Assembly: GCA_945878995.1 (NCBI GenBank)
Contig: CAMCUN010000016.1
Coordinates: 1-60,197, forward strand
Length of the DNA: 60,197 nt
Direction of reading: 5' to 3'
From: Polaromonas sp. YR568
GTDB taxonomy: Bacteria; Pseudomonadota; Gammaproteobacteria; Burkholderiales; Burkholderiaceae_C
How positions within the stretch are numbered: position 1 is the stretch's first letter; the number at the start of each line of letters is the position of its first letter. Shown piece after piece: positions 8,836 through 17,520 of this stretch. A program made the position numbers and the translations under genes. The notes below the pieces were generated by a model that made no database searches, was not told where the DNA came from, and was given only the letters and a program-made list of their open reading frames with translations.

Positions 8836-9221
8836 ACAGATTCCTTTCGCATCAGATTCATCAAGCGTTGCAGCGCGCGGGCGTTTTGCATGGCCACCAG
8901 GCCATCGCCTTCGAGCACAAAATCGGGCACCCGCATCAGCATGGCAAAAAAGTCGTTGTAAAGCGGCGGCGGATTGGGGGTGAGGAATTTTTGCCAGATC
9001 GCCATGGGTGCGCGAAAGCCGAACACCGGTCGGCTGTCGAACCGGGGCGCCATGATGCATTGGGTGATTTGCCCGCTGTTGACCACCAACACCCGGCGGC
9101 TGTCGTCCACCGTGATGGAAAAACGCGTAGAAAACCAGTTGCCAATCACGGACAGTTCTTTGTCCTGATTGACCCGGGCCTGGAACTCACTGAACCAGGC
9201 TTGGTCTGGAAATGTGGCCAT
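8832..9221 (-). CDS. small SCP2-like (sterol-carrier fold) protein
   Basis: A 129-residue protein with a short helical N-terminus (WFSEFQARVNQDKELSVIG), then beta-strands (FSTRFSITVDDSRRVLVVNSG) and a helical C-terminus (GLVAMQNARALQRLMNLMRK). This resembles an SCP2 lipid-binding domain of the type found beside catabolic enzymes. A good ribosome site (AGGAGA) precedes ATG 9221. It is translationally coupled to the hydrolase through an ATGA overlap. A role in binding a hydrophobic substrate or acyl-CoA is inference from the fold only; family assignment is moderate. Confidence 0.6.
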   Translation of the reverse strand: MATFPDQAWFSEFQARVNQDKELSVIGNWFSTRFSITVDDSRRVLVVNSGQITQCIMAPRFDSRPVFGFRAPMAIWQKFLTPNPPPLYNDFFAMLMRVPDFVLEGDGLVAMQNARALQRLMNLMRKESV

Positions 9222-9258
9222 GTAAAGTCTCCTTCTGAATAGGGAAAAAGCTGTTCAC

Positions 9259-10062
9259 TCAGGCGTGAACGGGCGGCTGGTCCAAGCGGGCCACGATGCC
9301 CTTCATGGCCTGATTTGGACTGGGGTAGCGGTGCAGCACCAGCGGGTCGTGGCCGGGAATCACATGATCGGCCGAGCTGGCCAGGGCGTAAGCACGCTGG
9401 TAGCCCTGCAGCATATCTGCCACGTTGTAGACCAAAGGAAAGGGCCGCTCTTGCTCCATGTTGGCGTAGAAGTGGCTGGCGTCAGACGCCAGCACCACCC
9501 AGCCGCGCTGGGTGTGCACCCTCACCACCTGCAAGCCCATGGTGTGGCCACCCACATGGTGCAGGCTCAAGCCGGGCGCGATCTCTTCGTCACCATCGTG
9601 AAAGCAGGTGCGGTCCTGGTAGACGCGCTGCACCATGGCCGTGACGTCTTGCACATCAAAGGGAAAGCGCATCACCTTGTGGCACATGCAGCGGCCCGTG
9701 GCAAAAGCCATTTCCTTGTCCTGCAAGTGATAACGCGCACCTTGGAACAAATGGTTGTTGCCCGCATGGTCGTAATGCATGTGCGTGATGATCACGTCTT
9801 GCACCGCCGCTGGGTCGATGTCCAGCATCTTGAGCCCCTCAGAAGGGCAGCGCAGAAATTCGCGCCCGCGCTGTTGAGCCATTTCCTTGGAAAAGCCGGT
9901 GTCCACCACCCAGACTTTTTGGCCGTGGCGGATGACCCAGACAAAGTAATCCAGCGGCATGGGCACATCATGGCTGTCGCCGCCTATGAAGTTGTCGGGC
10001 GAGCGGCGCATGTGGTGCGCGTACTTGATGGCGTAGATTTCGTAGTTCGGAATGGGGCTCAC
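9259..10062 (-). CDS. metallo-beta-lactamase-fold hydrolase, AHL-lactonase family
   Basis: A 267-residue MBL-fold enzyme with the di-metal motif THMHYDHAGN (His94, His96, Asp98, His99), a further histidine in HVGGHTMGL and an aspartate in LASDASH. The length and order fit the AiiA/AttM group (N-acyl-homoserine or gamma-lactone lactonases). The start is GTG at 10062 with GGAGA 7 nt upstream. Two readings are possible: quorum quenching, or opening of a lactone intermediate of the island's pathway. The position between the acyl-CoA ligase and the hydrolase favours the second. Confidence 0.82.
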   Translation of the reverse strand: MSPIPNYEIYAIKYAHHMRRSPDNFIGGDSHDVPMPLDYFVWVIRHGQKVWVVDTGFSKEMAQQRGREFLRCPSEGLKMLDIDPAAVQDVIITHMHYDHAGNNHLFQGARYHLQDKEMAFATGRCMCHKVMRFPFDVQDVTAMVQRVYQDRTCFHDGDEEIAPGLSLHHVGGHTMGLQVVRVHTQRGWVVLASDASHFYANMEQERPFPLVYNVADMLQGYQRAYALASSADHVIPGHDPLVLHRYPSPNQAMKGIVARLDQPPVHA

Positions 10063-10079
10063 AGCGTCTCCAGGGGGGG

Positions 10080-11699
10080 TTATGCGCGGGCTTGAACCAC
10101 GGGGTCAAACAGCGCTTGCATCTCGTTTTTCTTGACTTTGCCAGTGTTGGTCAGGGGCAGCTCGCTCTCTTGAAGAACCTTCAAGCTGTGCGGGCGTTTG
10201 TAGCGGGAGAGCTCTTTTTGACAGTGCGCACGGATGATGTCTAAATCAATGGTCTGCTCACCGCGGGGCACCAAGATCGCGCCAAACAACTCATCGAGGT
10301 CGTCGTTCATCAAGGGCACGCAATAGGCCGCCAGCACCTCGGGGCGACGCATCAGGACTTCTTCAACCTCCACCGGCGAGACGTTCATACCGCCAGACTT
10401 GATCATTTCCTTGATGCGGCCTTTGAAGAAAATATGGCCGGTCTCGTTGACCGTGCCCAGGTCACCCGTTTTAAAAAAACCGGCCGCATCAAAGGCCTCT
10501 CGCGTGCGTTCGGGATCGTTGAGGTACTCGCGCATCACATAGCCCTTGACCCGGATTTCCCCAACCTCGCCCACCGGGCAAAGCAATTCGGTGGCGGGGT
10601 TCACAATGCGCGCCTCTACGCTTTCGAGCGGCCGGCCCACGCTGTTCAGCCGCAGCGCCAAGGGCTCGTGGGCGTCCGTCACCGAGCAATTGCCGTAGGT
10701 TTCCGTGAGGCCATAGATGTTGCAGATATCACGCAGCCCCACATCCACCAAACGCTGGATCTGCAAGGGCGTGCCAATGGTGGCCCCTCCCCGCAGGGTC
10801 TTGAAGCGGTCGGCATGGAATTCGGGGTGGTTGAGCAAGGCCTCGGCCATGTTGGGCGTGCCGTAAAACAAGCTGCAACGCTCAGTTTCAATCAGGTGAA
10901 AAGCCTGCACGGGGTCAAAGTGCTCCTGCAACACAATGCAGCCCCCGTGGGTGAACAGGTTGAACAGCGCGTTCTCGCAGCCCAGCCCCCAGAACAAGGA
11001 CACGGCCAGCCACAGCCTGTCGTGCTCGCTGACATGCTGGCGCTGGCCAATTTGCCACATGTTCTCGATCAATGCGTAGTGCTGCAACACCACCCCTTTG
11101 GGGTTGGCGGTGGATCCTGATGTGTAGAGGATGTAGGCCACGTCAGCCGGCAAGACCTCGCTCTTGGCCAGAGCCACGGCAGACAACTCGGCCGCTGTAG
11201 GCGCTTGCATCCAATCGGCCCAGCTTGACTCGCCCTCATTGGCGCTTACCTTGTTGGCATCGCCAACGATGAGCAAGTGCTTTAACGCAGGCAATGCCTC
11301 AGGCGTGCTGCGGATCTCAGCGAGCATCTGGCGATAGTCTTGCTTGAGAAACCGGCCGGTGGTGACCAGCAGGCAAGCTTCGCTGTGGCCCAGCACATAG
11401 GCCAACTCGCGCGCCGTCACCCAGGTGTTGACGCCCACCATGACCGCGCCTATGGCGCAAATCGCAAAGTCGGCGACCACCCACTCGACGCGGTTGCCCA
11501 TCAAAATGGCGACCTTGTCACCCTTGCGAATGCCGTGGCGCAAGAGGCTGGCGGCCAGTGCATCCACGGCAACCGCCAATTGCGCAAAGGTCATGCGCTG
11601 ACCCTCTGCCACCAAGGCCTCCCTGTGCGGAAAGCGCCTTGCCATTTCCGACACCAAGGCCCCAATGGTTCGGCTGACAGGCGGTGTCGGTGGGGTCAT
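10080..11699 (-). CDS. AMP-forming acyl-CoA ligase (CaiC/CoA-ligase family)
   Basis: A 539-residue ANL-superfamily enzyme that adenylates a carboxylic acid and transfers it to CoA. Visible motifs are the P-loop YILYTSGSTANPKG, the GLTETYGN motif, FKTGDLG with the hinge, and the C-terminal LTNTGKVKK holding the catalytic lysine. The N-terminal part has the family hallmark KGDKVAILMGNRVEW. The start at 11699 is chosen to match family length; an in-frame extension to 11792 is open but not conserved-looking. It is first in a four-gene operon (ligase, lactonase-like, SCP2-like, hydrolase). The acid is unknown. Confidence 0.88.
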   Translation of the reverse strand: MTPPTPPVSRTIGALVSEMARRFPHREALVAEGQRMTFAQLAVAVDALAASLLRHGIRKGDKVAILMGNRVEWVVADFAICAIGAVMVGVNTWVTARELAYVLGHSEACLLVTTGRFLKQDYRQMLAEIRSTPEALPALKHLLIVGDANKVSANEGESSWADWMQAPTAAELSAVALAKSEVLPADVAYILYTSGSTANPKGVVLQHYALIENMWQIGQRQHVSEHDRLWLAVSLFWGLGCENALFNLFTHGGCIVLQEHFDPVQAFHLIETERCSLFYGTPNMAEALLNHPEFHADRFKTLRGGATIGTPLQIQRLVDVGLRDICNIYGLTETYGNCSVTDAHEPLALRLNSVGRPLESVEARIVNPATELLCPVGEVGEIRVKGYVMREYLNDPERTREAFDAAGFFKTGDLGTVNETGHIFFKGRIKEMIKSGGMNVSPVEVEEVLMRRPEVLAAYCVPLMNDDLDELFGAILVPRGEQTIDLDIIRAHCQKELSRYKRPHSLKVLQESELPLTNTGKVKKNEMQALFDPVVQARA

Positions 11700-11812
11700 T
11701 TCGGGCAACACAACTTGCTTATGGATCAAAGTGTTTGAAGTATATGGAGGGCAGGGGTTCTTTTCTGTCGCACGAGCGGCTACCGAGGGCAATTCCCTAG
11801 TCCGTCTCTTGG

Positions 11813-11830
11813 CGCATCACTGCGAATGCG
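11813..11830. promoter_or_regulatory. inverted repeat in the ligase/oxidoreductase divergent gap
   Basis: The 202-bp gap between the divergent ligase (start 11699) and oxidoreductase (start 11902) contains CGCAT-N8-ATGCG at 11813-11830, a possible operator. No gene is seen in the gap. GGAG at about 11891-11894 is the ribosome site of the plus-strand gene. No convincing -35/-10 pair was found. Confidence 0.25.
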
Positions 11831-11901
11831 ACAGCAGCAGCCAATGTCATCTGATATTCTGACTATTTGAAAAACAGTTAACCAACTTCCGGAGATAAAA
11901 A

Positions 11902-12798
11902 ATGAGCAAGCATGTGGGCTTTATTGGCTTGGGCGCCATGGGCACGCCAATGGCCGAACGCCTGTTGAACGATGGCTACACCCTGACGATTTTTGATGTC
12001 AATGCCGCTGTGGCACAGGCGCTGGCCGCCAAAGGCGCGCATGTGGCGGCCTCGCCCCAGGCCGTGGCTGATGCGGTGGAAACTGTGCTCATTTCTCTGC
12101 CCACGCCAGACATCGTCAAGCAGGTCACCACGGGGCCAGCAGGTCTGATTCACGGCAGCAAAGTCAAAACAGTGGTGGACTTGTCGACCACCGGCAGCAG
12201 CATGGCGCAATGGGTGCACGCCGCTCTGGCGGTCAAGGGCGTTGAGTTTGTAGATTCCCCTGTGTCGGGCGGGCGCGGCGGCGCCATTGCAGGCACTTTG
12301 GCCGTGATGGTTTCGTCGCAAACCGCGACCTATGAGCAGCTGACGCCGATTCTGAAAAACATTGGCAAGCTGTTTTTCATTGGCGACAAGCCCGGCATGG
12401 CGCAAACCATGAAGCTGGCCAACAACCTGCTGTCGGCCGCCGCCATGGCTGCCACCTCCGAGGCCATAGGCATGGGCGTCAAAGCCGGTCTCGATCCCAG
12501 CATCATGATCGACGTGATCAATGCGGGCAGCGGCATGAGCACGGCCAGCCGCGACAAGTTTCCCCGCGCCATCTTGCCGCGCAAGTTTGACTACGGCTTC
12601 ACCACCGCACTGATGTACAAGGACGTGCGCCTGTGCATGCAAGAGAGCCAGGATTTGGGGGTGTCCATGCCCGTGGCCAACGCGGTGCGCGACATGTGGC
12701 AGAAGACGAATGACGATTTCGGCGGTGACCAAGACTTCACCAACATCATCCGCGTGGTCGAGCAATCCATGGGGGTGGAAGTCAAGGGCAAAGCATGA
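11902..12798 (+). CDS. 3-hydroxyisobutyrate-dehydrogenase-family NAD(P) oxidoreductase
   Basis: A 298-residue beta-hydroxyacid dehydrogenase. The N-terminal dinucleotide loop is GFIGLGAMGTPMAERLL. The substrate-binding DSPVSGGRGGA segment is present, and the catalytic lysine is Lys171 in MKLANNLL. These enzymes oxidise 3-hydroxyisobutyrate or reduce tartronate semialdehyde; substrate cannot be read from sequence. The start is preceded by CCGGAGATAAAAA. The gene overlaps the next by 4 bp (ATGA), so the two are coupled. mmsA at 29 kb would handle methylmalonate semialdehyde, the oxidation product of 3-hydroxyisobutyrate, which makes that substrate worth testing. Confidence 0.87.
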   Translation: MSKHVGFIGLGAMGTPMAERLLNDGYTLTIFDVNAAVAQALAAKGAHVAASPQAVADAVETVLISLPTPDIVKQVTTGPAGLIHGSKVKTVVDLSTTGSSMAQWVHAALAVKGVEFVDSPVSGGRGGAIAGTLAVMVSSQTATYEQLTPILKNIGKLFFIGDKPGMAQTMKLANNLLSAAAMAATSEAIGMGVKAGLDPSIMIDVINAGSGMSTASRDKFPRAILPRKFDYGFTTALMYKDVRLCMQESQDLGVSMPVANAVRDMWQKTNDDFGGDQDFTNIIRVVEQSMGVEVKGKA

Positions 12799-13682
12799 GC
12801 AAAGCTGGGCTGAACTTGCGGCGCTTTGTCGACTGTGAGATGCGCTTGGGCGAGGGCCCCCTGTGGTGCCCTTTGACCCAACGCCTGTGGTGGCTGGATG
12901 TGGCCGACCCCCATGTGTACTGCGCCGACAGCCAAGGCCAGTTGCTTCACCAATGGAAGGTGCCCAAGTACCCAGGCTCCATGGCCTTGCGTCCAGATGG
13001 CAGTGTGCTGCTGATGTCTCGCCACGGACCTGCGGTGCTTGAACCCAGCAATGGGTCGGTGCAGCCCTTGGAGATCCCAGGTTTGGCCCTGGGCGATACC
13101 CGCTTCAATGACGGCAAGTGCGACCGCTTGGGCCGATTCTGGTGCGGCACCATGGACAAGCGCATAGAGCGGCCCATTGGCTCGCTCTACCGCATGGACG
13201 GGCTGCAGCGCCTCAGCGAGATGGACGCCTCCTGGGTCACCCTGGCCAACGGCATCGCCTGGAGCCCGGACAACCGCACCATGTATTTTGCCGACACCAC
13301 GGCCTTGTGCGTTTATGCCTACGACTACGACCTGGCCCAAGGCAGCGTGGCCAACCGGCGGGTCTTTGCCCGCTTCGCACCCGGCCTGGGCGGGCCAGAC
13401 GGCTTGACGGTGGACGCCCAAGGGGGCCTGTGGTGCGCCATGTACGACCGCGCGGCCATAGACCATCTGGACCCCCAAGGGCAGTTGGTCGAGCGCATTG
13501 AGTTGCCGGTGGAACAACCCTCATCGGTGATTTTTGGCGGCGCCGACCTGCGCACGCTGTTTGTCACCACGGCCCGCATGGATTTGACCGAGGCCCAGCT
13601 GCACAGCCAGCCCTGGTCAGGTCATGTGCTTTGCTTGGAGCCGGGTGTGGCTGGCCTGGCGGAGCCGCGATGCGCTTTTTGA
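12795..13682 (+). CDS. SMP-30/gluconolactonase-family lactonase
   Basis: A 295-residue six-bladed beta-propeller hydrolase that opens lactones using a divalent metal. The metal-ligand segments are visible: RLGEGPLW near the N-terminus (Glu), FNDGKCDRLGRFWCGTMD, ANGIAWSPDNRTMYFADT and GGPDGLTVDAQGGLWCAMY. It is a cytosolic form with no signal peptide. The start overlaps the stop of the upstream dehydrogenase. It is one of two lactonase-fold genes in the island. Substrates in the family range from sugar lactones to aromatic-pathway lactones. Confidence 0.85.
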   Translation: MSKAGLNLRRFVDCEMRLGEGPLWCPLTQRLWWLDVADPHVYCADSQGQLLHQWKVPKYPGSMALRPDGSVLLMSRHGPAVLEPSNGSVQPLEIPGLALGDTRFNDGKCDRLGRFWCGTMDKRIERPIGSLYRMDGLQRLSEMDASWVTLANGIAWSPDNRTMYFADTTALCVYAYDYDLAQGSVANRRVFARFAPGLGGPDGLTVDAQGGLWCAMYDRAAIDHLDPQGQLVERIELPVEQPSSVIFGGADLRTLFVTTARMDLTEAQLHSQPWSGHVLCLEPGVAGLAEPRCAF

Positions 13683-13753
13683 GCACCTGACCGTGGACTG
13701 CGCATTGACGGCCCAGGCTGAAGTTGAAGGGTCTTTTTCATGAAAGATAGCGT

Positions 13754-15514
13754 ATGAAAAACGATTTTCTCGATCCCCACAAGGTGAGCCAAGCATGGCT
13801 TTCGCAGCTGGAATCTGCACTGGCAAGCGCCAGCGCAGACACTCTGGCCGCCTTGTTCAACCCGGACTGCCATTGGCGCGATTTGCTGGCCTTTGACTGG
13901 GAGATCATCACCCACTCAGGCGCCGCCAAGGTCAGCTTGGCGCTGGCCAAAGCCGCGACCTTGCATGCGCCCAACAACTTCCAGGTCAACATGCAGCGCC
14001 AGCCCGCCCAATGGGTCAAGCGCGCAGGCCAGGAAACCATAGAGGCTTTTTTTAGTTTCGACACCCAGGTCGGCCCTTGCGAAGGCATCTTGCGGCTGTC
14101 GGCGCAGGAAGGACAAGAAGAGCTCAAAGGCTGGACGCTGATGACCTCTTTGCTTGAAATTGCCGGCCACGAAGAAATGTACAAGCGCAAAGTGGCCGAC
14201 GACAGCGCCAAAGGCCGAAGCTTTTTAGGTGCCAACTGGCTTGAAAAGCGGGAGAAAGAGGCGCGCTTTGAGGACGAGCAGCCGACCGTGCTGGTCATCG
14301 GTGCGGGCCAAGCGGGCTTGTCGATTGCCGCCCGCTTGCGGCAACTGGACATCTCCTGCCTGGTGGTGGACCGCAACGCCAGGGTGGGCGACAACTGGCG
14401 CCACCGCTACCGCAGCCTGGTCTTGCACAACCAGCGCTATGTCAACCACCTGCCCTACATGCCTTTTCCCGAGGTGTGGCCCGAATTTTTGCCCAAGGAC
14501 ATGGTGGCCGGCTGGTTTGAATACTATGCCCAAGCGATGGAGCTCAATGTCTGGAGCAGCACCGAGTTCATCACGGCCAGCTACGACCAGGCCTCGGCGC
14601 AGTGGCAAGCGCAGCTGGTCCATGACGGCGTAGAGCGCCAGCTCAGGCCCAGGCACATCATCATGGCCACCGGCGTCAGCGCCATCCCAGACCGCAGCCC
14701 TGTCGATGGCCTGCAGGACTTCAAGGGCGTGGTGATGCATTCGGCCGACTATTCATCGGCCGCGCCCTGGGTGGGGAAAAACGTGGTGGTGATGGGCACA
14801 GGCACCAGTGGCCACGACGTGGCCCAAGACCTGTGTGAAAACGGGGCCCATGTGACCATGGTGCAAAGAAGCCCGACCATGGTTCAGAACGTGTCGCCCA
14901 CAGCGCAACTGCCCTACGTGATCTACGGCAAAGAGGTCTCGGTCGAGGACTGCGACCTGATCGCAGTCGGCACGCCCATGGCCTTGTACCGCGCCGCCAA
15001 CCGCCACTATTTGGAATTGGCGAAGGAGCTGGACAAACACACCCACGAGGGCTTGACCGAGGCCGGCTTTCGCCTCAACAAGGGCGAGGACGGCAACAAC
15101 TGGCAAACCATGTACCTCACCCGGGGCGGCGGCTACTACTTCAACGTAGGCTGCTCCGAGCTGATCGCCCAAAAAAGAATACAGCTGGTGCAGGCCAGCG
15201 ACATTGAACACTTCGAGGATGCGGGTGTGCGGCTGAAGTCAGGCGCTTTGTTGCCTGCAGACCTGGTGGTCACGGCCAAAGGCTATTTGGGCCAGTCCCA
15301 AATGGTCGACAAGCTTTTTGGGCAAGAGATGGCCGAGCGCGTGGGGCCCATCTGGGGCATCGATGCGCGCACCCAAGAGCTGCGCAACATGTGGAACGCC
15401 ACGCCGCAGCCTGGCCTGTGGTTCCACGCGGGCAGCTTTGCGCAGTGCCGGATTTTGTCCAAATACCTGGCACTGCAAATTCAGGCCGCCGAATTGGGAT
15501 TGCGCAGGCATTAA
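13754..15514 (+). CDS. FAD/NAD(P)-dependent monooxygenase with N-terminal NTF2-like domain
   Basis: A 586-residue fusion. Residues 1 to about 155 look like an NTF2/SnoaL fold (the ALFNPDCHWRDLLAFDWE segment). From about residue 175 there is a class B flavin monooxygenase: FAD loop GAGQAG (183-188), then FKGVVMHSADY (323-333), which fits the FMO signature F-x-G-x3-H-x3-[YFW], and an NADPH loop GTGTSG (348-353). Such enzymes hydroxylate soft nucleophiles or perform Baeyer-Villiger oxidation; the two lactonase-fold genes nearby would fit an ester or lactone product. This domain combination is known in databases, but the substrate is undefined. An ATG 13754 start keeps the whole NTF2-like domain. 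Confidence 0.87.
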   Translation: MKNDFLDPHKVSQAWLSQLESALASASADTLAALFNPDCHWRDLLAFDWEIITHSGAAKVSLALAKAATLHAPNNFQVNMQRQPAQWVKRAGQETIEAFFSFDTQVGPCEGILRLSAQEGQEELKGWTLMTSLLEIAGHEEMYKRKVADDSAKGRSFLGANWLEKREKEARFEDEQPTVLVIGAGQAGLSIAARLRQLDISCLVVDRNARVGDNWRHRYRSLVLHNQRYVNHLPYMPFPEVWPEFLPKDMVAGWFEYYAQAMELNVWSSTEFITASYDQASAQWQAQLVHDGVERQLRPRHIIMATGVSAIPDRSPVDGLQDFKGVVMHSADYSSAAPWVGKNVVVMGTGTSGHDVAQDLCENGAHVTMVQRSPTMVQNVSPTAQLPYVIYGKEVSVEDCDLIAVGTPMALYRAANRHYLELAKELDKHTHEGLTEAGFRLNKGEDGNNWQTMYLTRGGGYYFNVGCSELIAQKRIQLVQASDIEHFEDAGVRLKSGALLPADLVVTAKGYLGQSQMVDKLFGQEMAERVGPIWGIDARTQELRNMWNATPQPGLWFHAGSFAQCRILSKYLALQIQAAELGLRRH

Positions 15515-15568
15515 AGACCGGGGCTGTGCCCAGGTGTCCTTCACACACATACTTTCAAGGTGATTTTG

Positions 15569-15952
15569 ATGATTGAGTTGCAAGGTCTTTGGCGGCTGGA
15601 CGAAGCGCGGTCTTGGGACGTGAACGGGCAGGCCCTGCCTGCGCCCTATGGCTCCAATCCCATCGGGCAAATCGCGTTTTCAAACGACCGGATGCTGGCG
15701 TCGCTCTGCAACGGCGACGCCGTGGTGACGCGCAAGCGCGACTACATGTCTTATGGCGGCGTCTTCAGCTTTGAGGGCGGGGTGCTCGATTGCTTGGTGG
15801 ACATCTCGTCCGACGCCCACCGGATAGGCCAGCACGAGGTGCGGCAGGTCTCGGTGGTGGGCAGCCAGATCATGCTCAGGCCGCCGGCCCGCCTCTACGG
15901 CGACCGCATGGAGCAACGGGAGTTGCTGTGGAGCAAAGTCTGGTCGCCCTGA
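15569..15952 (+). CDS. lipocalin-like domain protein
   Basis: A 127-residue protein, probably an eight-stranded barrel: LQGLWRLDEARSWDVNGQ at the start, then alternating short strands ending in LLWSKV. It resembles the lipocalin-like domain found beside polyketide and catabolic enzymes. The ATG at 15569 is chosen because CAAGG lies 8 nt upstream; an in-frame GTG at 15560 is a weaker option. It sits between the monooxygenase and the aldehyde dehydrogenase in one direction. Binding or isomerising a hydrophobic intermediate is only a guess. Confidence 0.62.
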   Translation: MIELQGLWRLDEARSWDVNGQALPAPYGSNPIGQIAFSNDRMLASLCNGDAVVTRKRDYMSYGGVFSFEGGVLDCLVDISSDAHRIGQHEVRQVSVVGSQIMLRPPARLYGDRMEQRELLWSKVWSP

Positions 15953-16008
15953 GCTTGCTGCCCAGCCCCCCATTGGTATTCAACCCACTTTGACACAAGG
16001 CGTTTGAC

Positions 16009-17493
16009 GTGAAGACCTACGACCACTTTATCGACGGCGAGTATGTCCAGCCCCTGGGCGGCCAATGGCTGGACAGCATGGACCCTTACAAAGGCCAGCC
16101 CTGGGCCCAGATCGCCCGCGGCGACGCCCGCGACGTGGACCGCGCCGTGCAAGCGGCCTCCCGCGCCATGAGCTCTGGCCCCTGGGCCAGCATGACGGCC
16201 ACCCAACGCGGCAAGCTCATGCTCAAGCTGGCCGACCTGGTGGCGGCCAATGCCGAACGGCTGGCCGAAATCGAGGTGCGCGACAACGGCAAGCTGCTGG
16301 CAGAAATGCGCGGCCAGCTCAACTACCACCCAGAATGGTGGCGCTACTTTGGCGGCTTGGCCGACAAGATAGAGGGTGCTGTCATGCCCATAGACAAGCC
16401 GGACATGATGGCCTTTACCCGGCACGAGCCGGTGGGCGTGGTGGGCGCGCTGACCGCCTGGAACTCGCCCCTGCTGTTCATCGCCTGGAAGTGCGCGCCC
16501 GCCATTGCCGCTGGCTGCACCGTGGTCGTCAAGCCCAGCGAGTTCGCCTCGGTCTCCACGCTGGAGTTCGCCGCGCTCACGCGGGAGGCGGGCTTTCCCA
16601 ATGGCGTGTTCAACGTCGTCACCGGGCTGGGCGCCGAAGCCGGATCGGCCTTGGTCGACCACCCCGATGTCGCCAAAATCACCTTCACCGGCTCGGACGC
16701 CACAGGCGCGCGCATTTACGCGCAGGCCGCCAAAACCATGAAGCGGGTGGCGCTGGAGCTGGGCGGCAAGTCCCCCAACATCGTGTTTGACGACTGCGAC
16801 TTGGACAAGGCGGCCGCCGGTGCCATTTCGGGCATTTTTGCGGCCACCGGTCAGACCTGCATCGCGGGCTCGCGCCTGCTGGTGCAAAACTCCATCAAAG
16901 ACGTGTTCACCCAAAAAGTGGCGGCCCTGGGCGCCTCGGCCCGCAAGGGCGACCCCATGCGGGCAGACACCAACATTGGTCCGGTCACCACGCCTGCGCA
17001 GTTCCAAAAAATCATCGACTACATGGCGATCGCCGAGGGTGAGGGCGCGCGCTGCATCCTGGGTGGCGGGCCGGCGCAGCCCTCGGCCGAGCTGACCGGC
17101 GGCCAGTTTGTCGAGCCCACCATTTACACCGACGTCACGCCCCAAATGCGCATTGCCCGCGAGGAGGTGTTTGGCCCGGTGCTCTCCATCATCGGCTTTG
17201 AAGACGAGGCCGAGGCGATCGCCATTGGCAACGACACCATCTACGGCCTGGCTGCGGGTGTGTGGACCCGGGACATAGGCCGGGCCATGCGCATGTCCAA
17301 GGCCTTGAAAGCCGGCACGGTGTGGGTCAACACCTACCGCGCGATCAGCTACATGATGCCTTTTGGTGGCATGAAGCACTCGGGCATAGGCCGGGAAAGC
17401 GGCATCGAAGCGGTCAGGCAGTACCTGGAAACCAAGAGCGTCTGGATGTCTTACTCCGAAGACGCGCCGGCCAACCCCTTCATCATGCGCTAA
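16009..17493 (+). CDS. NAD(P)-dependent aldehyde dehydrogenase
   Basis: A 494-residue class-typical aldehyde dehydrogenase. The catalytic cysteine is Cys284 in GQTCIAGSR and the general base is Glu250 in LELGGKSPN. The oxyanion region TAWNSPLL, the cofactor loop FTGSDATG and the C-terminal PFGGMKHSGIGRE are all present. The start is GTG (16009). It oxidises an aldehyde to an acid and probably acts on a side-chain aldehyde released in the island's pathway. It is the last gene on the plus strand before the block turns to the minus strand; it converges on the alcohol dehydrogenase. Confidence 0.92.
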   Translation: MKTYDHFIDGEYVQPLGGQWLDSMDPYKGQPWAQIARGDARDVDRAVQAASRAMSSGPWASMTATQRGKLMLKLADLVAANAERLAEIEVRDNGKLLAEMRGQLNYHPEWWRYFGGLADKIEGAVMPIDKPDMMAFTRHEPVGVVGALTAWNSPLLFIAWKCAPAIAAGCTVVVKPSEFASVSTLEFAALTREAGFPNGVFNVVTGLGAEAGSALVDHPDVAKITFTGSDATGARIYAQAAKTMKRVALELGGKSPNIVFDDCDLDKAAAGAISGIFAATGQTCIAGSRLLVQNSIKDVFTQKVAALGASARKGDPMRADTNIGPVTTPAQFQKIIDYMAIAEGEGARCILGGGPAQPSAELTGGQFVEPTIYTDVTPQMRIAREEVFGPVLSIIGFEDEAEAIAIGNDTIYGLAAGVWTRDIGRAMRMSKALKAGTVWVNTYRAISYMMPFGGMKHSGIGRESGIEAVRQYLETKSVWMSYSEDAPANPFIMR

Positions 17494-17520
17494 GAGCCTG
17501 GCCCTGCAGGCGCACAGCGC

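Noticed and set aside
15895-17379. 494-codon minus-strand frame opposite the aldehyde dehydrogenase
   Set aside because: Shadow of a confident gene; no ribosome site or motif.
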